Source: Nakamurella panacisegetis
GTDB lineage: Bacteria > Actinomycetota > Actinomycetes > Mycobacteriales > Nakamurellaceae
Direction of reading: 5' to 3'
Assembly (NCBI RefSeq): GCF_900104535.1
Contig: NZ_LT629710.1
Span: 3,038,001 to 3,102,000, forward strand
Length of the DNA: 64,000 nucleotides
The notes under the pieces: model-generated
Told to the model about the DNA's origin: nothing
The model's database searches: none
The model's input: the letters and a program-made list of their open reading frames with translations, nothing else
Part shown: positions 44,727 through 52,900 of the stretch, one piece after another
How the letters are laid out: the number at the start of each line of letters is the position of its first letter
Position numbering within the stretch: the stretch's first letter is position 1
Position numbers and translations under genes: made by a program

Positions 44727-47015
44727 ATGACCTCCAGCATGCTCACCGGGGACGCCCGATCGACCGGTACGCGCGCCCGGACGTCCTGGTTGGCCGCGGC
44801 CGTGATCTCCGTTCCTGATCGCGCCCTGGTCTTCTCGCTCTGCGCCATCGTGGCAACCGCGATCACGGTGCAGCTCAACGTCTTTCATCCCTATACGCTG
44901 TTCCCCCTGCTCGTCGTCCTGATTGCCGCGACCTGGAAGCTGACCCCACCGCCGTTCGCCGGCGTACCCGTTCGGTGGCACCGTCGCCGGCCCCATGCGG
45001 CATCCGTGGGCGACGGCGAGGCCCCCGATCGGGCGATGGCGACCGGCGAGGCCGGTCCGGAGGTGACCGGCGACGACGTCCCTCCCGGGGAGGTCGCCTC
45101 ACCCGGAGCCGGAATGCGGCAGACCGTCCGCGTGGCCTGGATCAGTGTCGCGATCACCGTTCTGCTGTTGCTGGCCTGGATGGCTGTACAACACAACTAC
45201 TTCTCCGAACTGCTGTCGGTCCGCCGCGACCCGGCGATCTACACCCTGCGCGGGATCTGGCTGATGAATCACGCCAGCCCGGACGTGGTGCTGCCGCAAC
45301 AGCTGGTCGACATCGCCCGGGCTGTCCCAGGCGTCGGACTCGACTTCGGAGGTGAGACCTTCCGGACGACCCGCTACTTCCAGAGCACGACGGTGGTACC
45401 CGGCCTGATCGCCGTAGCCGGTTGGTTCGGCGGCGTGCCGCTGCTGCTCAAGGCGGACGTGTTCATCGGCGGCATGGCCTTGCTGAGCATGTACGCGGTC
45501 GCCCGCCGGATGGCCGGTCCGCGACTGGGAATGCTGCCGGTTGCCGCGCTGGCGTTGTCCATGCCGATGGTGTCCTTCACCCGGGTCGCCTACACCGAGC
45601 CGCTGTCCATGATCGCGGTGATGGCGTGCCTGCTCGGGCTCTGGCAGGCCGCGCTCACCAAGCGCCGATCCATGTGGATCCTGGCCGGGCTCGGCGCCGG
45701 ATGTGTCCCGGTGACCAGGATCGACGGCTGGATCGTCGTGCTCGGCGCCCTGGTCGGCATCGGTATCTGGGGCGCGTTCGCGACGTCGGCCCCGGTCCGC
45801 CGGCAGATCAGGGCCGGATGGGGCTGGTTCTGCCTGTCCGCCTTCCCGGTCGCCGGGTTGGGATACACCGACCTGCGCTTCCACAGCCCGGACTACCTGC
45901 ACATCCTGGCCCCCAGCTACGAACCGCTGGTCCTGGCCTCCCTCGCCGCGGCCGTACTGGTTCTGGTCGTGATCGTGCTGCCCGGCGTGCCCCGCGTCGC
46001 GCTGTGGTTCCGTCGGCGTTCCACCCTCCTCGGACGGGCGCTGATGGGCGTGGTCGGTGCCCTGATCGTGCTGGTCATGCTGCGGCCGCTGTACTACACG
46101 GGCCACCACATCACCGACGCCCCGACGCAGACCGAGGTCCGGATCCGTCAGGCTCGCGAGGGTTTGCCCAGCGATCCGACCAACAGCTACGACCAGGAGT
46201 CGGTCAACTGGATCGCTTGGTACCTGGGCTGGCCGGCCGTGATCATGGCCTCGGCGGCCGGACTGTGGGCGATCCGCGAAGCGGTGCGCCGCCTTCGGGC
46301 CGAGCTCGTCCTGGTGGTATCGGTGATCGCGGTCAACGCGGCCTTGTACCTCAGCGTCGTGAGTATCACGCCGGACCAGATCTGGGCGATGCGTCGCTTC
46401 CTGCCCGTCATCCTGCCCGGCGGCCTGCTGATCATGGCGTGGGGACTGGGTCAGCTCTACGACCGTCGCGCCGTGATCGCCGCTCGTCTGGCGCCGCGCC
46501 TCCGCCCGAGATTGTTGACTCGGGGGGTGACCGGTCTGGTGTCCGTGGCCAGCCTGCTCGTCCTGGCCTTCCCGATCGCCGGTTGGAGCGGGCTTTCCCT
46601 GTTCCAGGCCCGAGAGGGGGCCGGGCAGTACGACTTCGTGCAGAACGCCTGTACGCAGTTGGAGAACCAGCACGTGCTGATCGTCGGGGCCATTCCGCCG
46701 ATGGGGTACTACCAACCCACGTTCCGGAATCTGTGCAACAGCACGGTCATCAACGTGCCGAACTCGACGCCGGCCAAGGAGCAGGCCCAGATCGCCAAGA
46801 TCGTCTCGATGTGGGGTCCGCAGCCGGTGAAGGTCGCCGTGTTCAACGTGACCGGGGTGCCGTGGGCCAGTGCGCCCCCGAAGGTCCCCACCTACCAGGT
46901 CACGTACGCGATGTGGGAAAGCGTGCTGTCGCACCCGCCGCAGCACACGGTGACCGAGAAGACCACTCTGTGGATCGGGACCGCCAGGGCCGACGGAATG
47001 GTCGTCCCCCGGTGA
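44727..47015 (+). CDS. Large multi-pass membrane protein, GT-C glycosyltransferase-like
   Basis: A 762-residue protein with roughly 11-13 membrane segments and a soluble C-terminal domain of about 150 residues. The extracytoplasmic loop after the third segment has SVRRDPAIYTLRGIWL, whose early acidic residue resembles the catalytic Asp of GT-C lipid-sugar transferases. A Lys/Arg cytoplasmic loop (about 95-135) is low complexity. The ATG at 44727 lies seven bases after TACGGT (leaderless). Its end overlaps a GT4 gene. It probably adds a sugar from a polyprenyl carrier to a wall glycan; donor and acceptor are unknown. Confidence 0.75.
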   Translation: MTSSMLTGDARSTGTRARTSWLAAAVISVPDRALVFSLCAIVATAITVQLNVFHPYTLFPLLVVLIAATWKLTPPPFAGVPVRWHRRRPHAASVGDGEAPDRAMATGEAGPEVTGDDVPPGEVASPGAGMRQTVRVAWISVAITVLLLLAWMAVQHNYFSELLSVRRDPAIYTLRGIWLMNHASPDVVLPQQLVDIARAVPGVGLDFGGETFRTTRYFQSTTVVPGLIAVAGWFGGVPLLLKADVFIGGMALLSMYAVARRMAGPRLGMLPVAALALSMPMVSFTRVAYTEPLSMIAVMACLLGLWQAALTKRRSMWILAGLGAGCVPVTRIDGWIVVLGALVGIGIWGAFATSAPVRRQIRAGWGWFCLSAFPVAGLGYTDLRFHSPDYLHILAPSYEPLVLASLAAAVLVLVVIVLPGVPRVALWFRRRSTLLGRALMGVVGALIVLVMLRPLYYTGHHITDAPTQTEVRIRQAREGLPSDPTNSYDQESVNWIAWYLGWPAVIMASAAGLWAIREAVRRLRAELVLVVSVIAVNAALYLSVVSITPDQIWAMRRFLPVILPGGLLIMAWGLGQLYDRRAVIAARLAPRLRPRLLTRGVTGLVSVASLLVLAFPIAGWSGLSLFQAREGAGQYDFVQNACTQLENQHVLIVGAIPPMGYYQPTFRNLCNSTVINVPNSTPAKEQAQIAKIVSMWGPQPVKVAVFNVTGVPWASAPPKVPTYQVTYAMWESVLSHPPQHTVTEKTTLWIGTARADGMVVPR

Positions 47016-48202
47016 CCCAACGCATCGTGGCCCACGAGCCCGAGGCCATGCCCCACGTGCTGCTGGATGCCACCGCCCTCCCGCCGGACCGGGGCGGGGT
47101 CGGGCGGTACGTCGACGAGCTGGCCCGCGCCCTGGATGCGGCCGGTGTGCCGTTGACGGTGGTCTGCCAGGGTCGGGACGCCGAACACTTCACGGCCACC
47201 ACGCCGTCATCACGGATCGTCCCGATCGCCGAGGAGCTGCAGAGCCGTCCGGCTCGGTTGGCCTGGGAGCAGATCACCCTGCCCCGGCTGGCCGGCCGGT
47301 TGGGCGTCGATCTGGTCCACGCGCCCCACTACACGATGCCGCTCGCCTCGCCCGTTCCGGTCGTCGTCACGCTGCACGACGCATTGTTCTTCTCCGAGCC
47401 GGGGCTGCATCTCGGAGCCAAGGGCCGGTTCTTCCGGAGTTGGACGCGACTGTCGCTGCGTCGGGCGGCCCACTGCGTGGTCGACAGCCAGGCCACGGCC
47501 GACGAACTCGTGCGGTACGCACGGGCGGACCGAGAGCGGATGACGGTGATTCCGCTGGGCGTCGACCCGGCTCGTTTCAAGATTCCGTCGGAACTCGAGA
47601 TCCGTGCTCTCCGTGAGCATCTCGATCTCGGCGAGCAACCGTACGTGGCTTTCCTGGGCACCCTTGAGCCTCGCAAGAACGTGCCGGCTCTGATTCGCGG
47701 CTTCTGTGCCGCGGTGCGGGACGAGGAGAACCCGCCGGCCCTGGTGCTGGCCGGCGGCGCCGGGTGGGACGACGACGTGGAGCCGGCGTTGACCGCCGTG
47801 CCCGCCGGGATCCGGGTCATCCGCGCCGGCTACCTGCCGATGGATCTGCTGGCCGCGTATCTCGGCGGGGCCGCGGTGGTGGCGTATCCGAGTCTGGGGG
47901 AGGGCTTCGGCCTTCCGGTGTTGGAGGCCATGGCCTGTGGGGCCGCCGTGCTGACCACCCGCCGACTGTCGTTGCCCGAAGTGGGCGGTGACGCGGTCGC
48001 CTATTGCGGCGTGAGCGCCCAGGAGATCGAGGCGGCGTTGCGAGAGTTGCTGGCCGACCCGGTCCGCCGGGCCGAACTCGGCCGGCAAGCCGTGCTGCGC
48101 GCAGCCGGATTCACTTGGTCCGGACATGCGCGCAGTTGCCTGGCCGTGTACCGCCGCGTGGTCGGTGCGCGGGCCACCCAGCGAACCCGGTCCGCACGGT
48201 GA
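47012..48202 (+). CDS. GT4-family glycosyltransferase
   Basis: A 396-residue GT-B-fold glycosyltransferase. N-terminal acceptor domain: LLDATALPPDRGGVGRYVDE. C-terminal donor domain: FLGTLEPRKNVPALIRGF, VIRAGYLPMDLLAAYLGGA, and the signature PSLGEGFGLPVLEAMACGAA. It starts at the GTG overlapping the previous stop (GTGA); the ATG at 47048 is an alternative that begins directly at the domain. It lies between the GT-C-like gene and wbbL, so it probably builds the same glycan. Confidence 0.88.
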   Translation: MTQRIVAHEPEAMPHVLLDATALPPDRGGVGRYVDELARALDAAGVPLTVVCQGRDAEHFTATTPSSRIVPIAEELQSRPARLAWEQITLPRLAGRLGVDLVHAPHYTMPLASPVPVVVTLHDALFFSEPGLHLGAKGRFFRSWTRLSLRRAAHCVVDSQATADELVRYARADRERMTVIPLGVDPARFKIPSELEIRALREHLDLGEQPYVAFLGTLEPRKNVPALIRGFCAAVRDEENPPALVLAGGAGWDDDVEPALTAVPAGIRVIRAGYLPMDLLAAYLGGAAVVAYPSLGEGFGLPVLEAMACGAAVLTTRRLSLPEVGGDAVAYCGVSAQEIEAALRELLADPVRRAELGRQAVLRAAGFTWSGHARSCLAVYRRVVGARATQRTRSAR

Positions 48203-49092
48203 CCGCTCTGCTGGGCATCGTGGTTGTCACCTACTCACCGGGGGAGACCCTCGCTGCGTTCCTGGATTCCGTCCCGGCCGCCTACGCGGGCCCGACCGAC
48301 ATCGTGCTGGCCGACAACGGCTCCACCGATGGCTCGGTCGAACAGGCCGCCGAGCGCCCCGGCGTTCGTCTGCTCCGCACCGGAGGCAACCTGGGGTTCG
48401 GCACCGGGGCCAACCGCGGGGCGGCGGTGATCGACCCGAAGGCGGATTTCCTGCTGGTCGTCAACCCTGACGTGGTCCTGCACCCCGGATCGATCGACGT
48501 GCTCCTCGAGGCGGCGGTCCGGCATCCCGAGGCCGGGGCGCTCGGGCCGGCCATCGTCACCCCCGACGGCACGCTGTACCCGTCGGCCCGGCGCCTTCCC
48601 ACCATCGCGCTGGGGGCCGGCCACGCCGTGCTGGGCTGGGGGTGGCCGAAGAACCCCTGGACCAGGGCCTACCGTGCGGAGAACTCGGGCGTGCACGAGC
48701 GGGTGGCCGGGTGGCTGTCCGGGTCGTGCCTCCTGCTGCGTCGGAGCGCGTTCGAGCAGATCGACGGATTCGACGAGCACTACTTCATGTACTTCGAGGA
48801 CGTCGACCTCGGTCGGCGTCTGAGCGAGGCCGGGTGGACCAGCGTCTACGTCCCCGACGCGGTGGTCACGCACATCGGGGGGCATGCGGCCGAACGAGCG
48901 GGATCGGCGATGGTGGTCGAGCATCACCGGAGCGCCTACCGCTACCTGGCTGCCCGTCATCCAGCGTGGTGGCAGTTGCCGATCCGCGTCGGGTTGCGGG
49001 TTGCCCTCAAGGCGCGGCAGGTGATCGCCGTCCGGTCCGGCAAGGTGTCTGCCGGCGCTCGGCTGGACGGCCGGCGGCTGGGCGACGAGTGA
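48199..49092 (+). CDS. wbbL: WbbL-like rhamnosyltransferase (GT2)
   Basis: A 297-residue GT2 enzyme. The GT-A fold motifs are VVVTYSPGETLAAFL, DIVLADNGSTDGS and LLVVNPDVVLHPG (DxD-type site). GSCLLLRRSAFEQIDGFDEH, then YFMYFEDVDLGRRLSEAGW and THIGGHAAE are typical of WbbL, which transfers L-rhamnose from dTDP-rhamnose to GlcNAc-PP-polyprenyl to make the wall-polymer linker. rmlB, rmlD and rmlA in the neighbourhood supply the donor. The GTG at 48199 overlaps the previous gene. Confidence 0.88.
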   Translation: MTALLGIVVVTYSPGETLAAFLDSVPAAYAGPTDIVLADNGSTDGSVEQAAERPGVRLLRTGGNLGFGTGANRGAAVIDPKADFLLVVNPDVVLHPGSIDVLLEAAVRHPEAGALGPAIVTPDGTLYPSARRLPTIALGAGHAVLGWGWPKNPWTRAYRAENSGVHERVAGWLSGSCLLLRRSAFEQIDGFDEHYFMYFEDVDLGRRLSEAGWTSVYVPDAVVTHIGGHAAERAGSAMVVEHHRSAYRYLAARHPAWWQLPIRVGLRVALKARQVIAVRSGKVSAGARLDGRRLGDE

Positions 49093-49103
49093 TGCCCGGT
49101 GAA

Positions 49104-49367
49104 TCAGGCCGGATCCCGACGGCGGGCATCGGCGGGAAGTGGCCGGCCGGCCGCCGCGTCGAGCATGCCCTGATCGACAACCGGTTCGCCTTGCGGCCCT
49201 TGCGATCGGGCGTCGACCTCGTCCAGGCACTCGGCGATCACCTGCGCCGCGACCTCGATCGTCGGATTGCAGTCCATTGGGGAGACGGCAGCCTCGGGTA
49301 GCAGGACGCGTCCGCGCCGATCGCGGGCCCGGCTGAGTTCGTCTCGCATGCGCTCCAACGGACCCAC
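49104..49367 (-). CDS. Possible small hypothetical gene
   Basis: An 87-codon minus-strand frame starting at GTG 49367, in the 400-base gap between wbbL and rmlA. Third-position G/C is high and the product is not low complexity (EVAAQVIAECLDEVDA near the middle), so it may be real; no family is recognised. A GGGGT element is the only ribosome-binding hint. It is equally possible that this is a chance frame in a leader region. Confidence 0.35.
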   Translation of the reverse strand: MGPLERMRDELSRARDRRGRVLLPEAAVSPMDCNPTIEVAAQVIAECLDEVDARSQGPQGEPVVDQGMLDAAAGRPLPADARRRDPA

Positions 49368-49462
49368 GCCGTACCCCGTTCCATCTCTGCTGAGGAAACC
49401 CAGGGTACGGCCCGGCGACGGGCCGATCGGGGATGGCGCGCCAGGTATGGTTTCCGAGTTGC

Positions 49463-49481
49463 TCGGCCCCTGAGGGGCCGA
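49463..49481 (+). promoter_or_regulatory. Leader hairpin upstream of rmlA
   Basis: A perfect 8-bp stem, TCGGCCCC and GGGGCCGA, with loop TGA, ends four bases before the GGGAGGAG ribosome-binding site. A TATGGT hexamer at 49446-49451 is a possible -10, so the mRNA would begin just before this hairpin. It may stabilise the 5' end or tune ribosome access. Confidence 0.6.
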
Positions 49482-49498
49482 CGCGGGAGGAGATCGGT

Positions 49499-50389
49499 AT
49501 GAAGGGCATCGTCCTGGCCGGCGGTACGGGATCGCGGCTGTGGCCCATCACGTTGGCCACCTCGAAACAACTGCTTCCGGTGTACGACAAGCCGATGATC
49601 TACTACCCGCTCTCCGTGCTGATGCTGGCCGGCATCCGCGAGGTCCTGGTGATCACCACGCCGCAGGATGCCGAGCCTTTCGCCCGGCTGCTCGGCGACG
49701 GCAGCCGGTGGGGTATGCAGATCAGCTACGCCGTGCAGGCCGAGCCCAACGGCATCGCCCAGGCGTTCATCATCGGAGCGGACTTCATCGACGGCGACGA
49801 TGTCGCGTTGGTGTTGGGTGACAACATCTTCCACGGACCGGGTCTGACGCGGATCCTGCAGAAGGCCCGGGACGAGGTCGACGGTTGCGTGCTGTTCGGC
49901 TACGCCGTGGCCGACCCCGAGCGGTACGGGGTGGGGGAAGCCGACGCGGAGGGGCGGTTGCTCTCGATCGAGGAGAAGCCGGCCGTGCCGCGCAGCAACC
50001 GGGCGATCACCGGGCTGTACTTCTATTCCTCGGATGTGGTCGAGATCGCGCGAGCCCTGAAGCCGTCGCCCCGGGGTGAACTCGAGATCACCGACGTCAA
50101 CAAGGTCTACCTGGCCCAGGGCCGCGCCCGGCTGGAGGACCTTGGCCGCGGATTCGCGTGGCTGGACACCGGGACCTACGACTCGCTCAACGAGGCCGGC
50201 CAGTACGTGCAGGTCATCCAGCACCGGCAGGGCGGCCGGATCGCCTGCCTGGAGGAGATCGCCTTACTCGAGGGGTGGATCACCCCTGAGCAGTGCGAAC
50301 AGGCCGGGCTCGACCTGGGCAAGAGTTCCTACGGGCAATATGTCGTCGAACTGGCCCGGGCGGCGGCCGGTAACGCAGCCCGGAACTGA
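49499..50389 (+). CDS. rmlA: Glucose-1-phosphate thymidylyltransferase
   Basis: A 296-residue nucleotidyltransferase that makes dTDP-glucose from glucose-1-phosphate and dTTP, first step of dTDP-rhamnose synthesis. Motifs are the N-terminal GIVLAGGTGSRLWPIT, SKQLLPVYDKPMIYYPLSVL, LVLGDNIFHGPGL and the C-terminal FAWLDTGTYDSL. The ATG at 49499 has GGGAGGAG at a seven-base spacing. It stands as a single gene away from rmlB-rmlD and convergent with a GT4 gene. Confidence 0.96.
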   Translation: MKGIVLAGGTGSRLWPITLATSKQLLPVYDKPMIYYPLSVLMLAGIREVLVITTPQDAEPFARLLGDGSRWGMQISYAVQAEPNGIAQAFIIGADFIDGDDVALVLGDNIFHGPGLTRILQKARDEVDGCVLFGYAVADPERYGVGEADAEGRLLSIEEKPAVPRSNRAITGLYFYSSDVVEIARALKPSPRGELEITDVNKVYLAQGRARLEDLGRGFAWLDTGTYDSLNEAGQYVQVIQHRQGGRIACLEEIALLEGWITPEQCEQAGLDLGKSSYGQYVVELARAAAGNAARN

Positions 50390-50410
50390 TCGGCCGATCG
50401 GCCGGGGCAG

Positions 50411-51535
50411 TCAGCTCAGCGCGGCCCGGTAGGCCTGCATCGTGGCCTCGGCGCACCGTTCCCAGGTGAATTCCCGGGCCCGGGCGCGCCGAACGGCCTC
50501 ATCCGGGACATCGCCCCGCACCACCTGGTGCAGGGCGTCGGTCAGCGCCTGAGCGTCGCCCACGGGAAAGCGGATCCCGGCGTCGCCGGTGACCTCGGCC
50601 AACACCGGTATGTCGCTGGTGATCACCGGGACACCTGCGGCCAGTGCTTCGATGGCCGGCATCCCGAAGCCCTCTTCGATGCTGGGCAGCACCAGGCCAC
50701 GGGAGGCCGCGACGACCGACGGCAGCAGTGCCTGAGGCAGATACCCGGCCAGTCGGACGCCGCCGGCCCCGGCGGCGGCGTGGTCGGTCCCCCAACCGGC
50801 CGGTCCGACCACCAGGAGGTCCGGACACCCGGCTCCGACCTGGGCCCGCAGCTCTCGGTGGGCGGCCAGCAGGGTGTCCAGACCCTTGCGGGGCTCCCGG
50901 GTGCCGACGAAGACGAAGTAATCGGCCGGGATGCCGTTCATGGCGCGTTCGTCGATGGTGAGCGCGGGTGGATCGAACCAGTCGGGCCCCACGCCGGGCG
51001 GGGCGACGAAGATTCGATCCAGCGGGAAGCCGAACTCGTCGGCGATGGCTCGCTTGGTCACGGCTGCCAGGGTGGTGACCGCGGCGGCCCGCCGGAGGGC
51101 TCTCGGGACCAGCACCGCCAGGTCCTGGTTCTCCGTCCGGAGGGTGCCGTGGTGTGTGTGCCAGACCAGATCGTGCACCGACACAACGCCGGCGGCGTGT
51201 CGACTGGGCGGGAGCACGAAGTTGGTGCCGTGGACCACGTCGGCCCGACCGGCGAGCCACTCCACCGGCGGGAAATCCATCCGCTGCCAGGCCTTTCGCA
51301 GCAATCTGGCGGGGAAGGGGCGGGACCGAGCAGCCACGCCGGGGGGCAGGGTGCGGGCCAGGTCGCGCCAACCACGCAGGGTGAACGCGGTCGCGGCCAC
51401 CGACACGTCGGTCCGCCCGGCCAGCGTGGACATGAGGTGCTCGGTGTAGCGCCCGATGCCGGTGCGCTGGCCCAGGAGGGGGGTCGCGTCCATCAGAACC
51501 CGGGGAGCGGTGGACCGACCGGCGACGCGTGACAT
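50411..51535 (-). CDS. GT4-family glycosyltransferase
   Basis: A 374-residue GT-B glycosyltransferase. Acceptor side: VLMDATPLLGQRTGIGRYTE; donor side: FVFVGTREPRKGLDTLLAAH, VRLAGYLPQALLPSVVAASR, and LPSIEEGFGMPAIEALAAGV. The ATG follows TAAGTT by eight bases on the minus strand (leaderless). It is divergent from a related GT4 gene that starts at 51628. It probably adds a hexose to the surface glycan; sugar specificity is not predictable. Confidence 0.88.
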   Translation of the reverse strand: MSRVAGRSTAPRVLMDATPLLGQRTGIGRYTEHLMSTLAGRTDVSVAATAFTLRGWRDLARTLPPGVAARSRPFPARLLRKAWQRMDFPPVEWLAGRADVVHGTNFVLPPSRHAAGVVSVHDLVWHTHHGTLRTENQDLAVLVPRALRRAAAVTTLAAVTKRAIADEFGFPLDRIFVAPPGVGPDWFDPPALTIDERAMNGIPADYFVFVGTREPRKGLDTLLAAHRELRAQVGAGCPDLLVVGPAGWGTDHAAAGAGGVRLAGYLPQALLPSVVAASRGLVLPSIEEGFGMPAIEALAAGVPVITSDIPVLAEVTGDAGIRFPVGDAQALTDALHQVVRGDVPDEAVRRARAREFTWERCAEATMQAYRAALS

Positions 51536-51627
51536 TCTTCAGTAACTTACCGGCCGCGGATGGTTCGGTGTGCGGCTCGCCCTGGGTGGGCCGTCCGGCG
51601 CGGCCGACAGATCTGGAGGGTGCGGGA

Positions 51628-52773
51628 GTGGACGACCGGCAAACGACCGTCGGAGGTGGGGTGCTGACCCTCGTCACGGAGCAGGCACTGGCGCGGATCC
51701 CCGGCGGGACCGGGCGGTACACCCGCGAGGTGGGCCAGGCCCTCGGGGCCCGGATCCCCTTCGGATGGCGCGTCCGGGGGGTGACGGCCTGGCACCGCGA
51801 CATCGCGTCGGCTCGGATTCCCGGCGTCGCGGGCCCCCGACGTCTGCTGCTGGACCCCCGCGTTCTCGCCCGATTGTGGGAACGCGGCCTGGGCCCCAGG
51901 CTCGGCGGAACGGTCGTACACGCCCTGACGCCATTGGCGCCGGCCCGGTTGCGGCACCGGCAGGCACTGGTGATGACGGTGCACGACGCCGTGCCCTACA
52001 CCCACCCGGAGACACTCACACCGCGGGGCGCGGCATGGCACCGGTTGATGATCGAGCGTGGCGCGCGGCTGGCGTCAGCACTGGTGGTACCGACAGCGGC
52101 GGTGGCCGCGGACCTCGAATCGGTGGGGATCCGGGCCCGGATCGAGGTGATCGGGGAGGGGACTGCGCGGGCACTGAACGGGCCGATATCGGCGACCGAG
52201 ATCGAGCGGATGCGGACGGCATTCCGGTTGCCGGGCCGGTACGTGCTGGCCGTAGGCACCCTGGAGCCCAGGAAAGGACTGGACGTGCTGCTGGACGCGC
52301 TCACCGCCGGTGACGCCGCAGCGGTTCATCTGGCGGTGGTCGGGCAGCCCGGCTGGGGCGGTGCCGACCTGGCAACGGCCGCCGAGAAGCGGGGGATCGC
52401 CGATCGGGTGCACGTACTGGGCCGGATACCCGACGCGGAGCTCGCCGCCGTGTTGGCCGGGGCGGAGGTCTCGGTGGTGCCCAGCCGGTCGGAAGGTTTC
52501 GGCCTGCCTCTGCTGGAGGCGATGAGCCGCGGCATCCCGGTCGTCCACACCGACGCCCCGGCCTTGCTGGAGGTGGCCGGCGGCGCGGGCCTGGTGGTGC
52601 CGGTCGGCAATGCGGCCGCCCTCGGCGCCGCCATCACCTCGGTGCTGGCCGATCCGGATCTGGCCGCCCGCCTGTCCGAGGCCGGACGGGTCAGGGCGGC
52701 GGCATATTCCTGGGACGCCGTGGCCGACCGCCTGTGGGACCTGTATCAGGACGTTGCCGCGGCGCCGGCCTGA
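51628..52773 (+). CDS. GT4-family glycosyltransferase
   Basis: A 381-residue GT-B enzyme related to its divergent neighbour. N-terminus TEQALARIPGGTGRYTREVG; donor domain VLAVGTLEPRKGLDVLLDAL, VHVLGRIPDAELAAVLAGAE and VPSRSEGFGLPLLEAMSRGI. The GTG at 51628 is preferred because GGAGGG lies seven bases upstream; the frame is open to 51529, which would overlap the divergent gene. Donor unknown. It is convergent with the Wzt-like gene, and a weak hairpin (52784-52817, 7-bp stem) lies after its stop. Confidence 0.87.
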   Translation: MDDRQTTVGGGVLTLVTEQALARIPGGTGRYTREVGQALGARIPFGWRVRGVTAWHRDIASARIPGVAGPRRLLLDPRVLARLWERGLGPRLGGTVVHALTPLAPARLRHRQALVMTVHDAVPYTHPETLTPRGAAWHRLMIERGARLASALVVPTAAVAADLESVGIRARIEVIGEGTARALNGPISATEIERMRTAFRLPGRYVLAVGTLEPRKGLDVLLDALTAGDAAAVHLAVVGQPGWGGADLATAAEKRGIADRVHVLGRIPDAELAAVLAGAEVSVVPSRSEGFGLPLLEAMSRGIPVVHTDAPALLEVAGGAGLVVPVGNAAALGAAITSVLADPDLAARLSEAGRVRAAAYSWDAVADRLWDLYQDVAAAPA

Positions 52774-52900
52774 TGCCCGGCCCTACCGCGTCGAGCCTCG
52801 AGACGGAACGCGCGGTATGCCGTGGCGAACCCTCGGCGGCACAACGCCTTCGAGCCGAGCGTTCTGGCGCCCATCGTCCGGGCCTACTGTCGAATGCGGG

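Noticed and set aside
45099-46946. A 615-codon minus-strand frame opposite the GT-C-like gene
   Set aside because: The product is a His/Gln/Asp/Arg-rich sequence with no membrane segments or motifs; the plus strand encodes a coherent multi-pass protein.
52784-52817. Possible terminator between the GT4 gene and the Wzt-like gene
   Set aside because: Only a 7-bp stem with a 20-base loop and no U-tract; too weak to list as a terminator.
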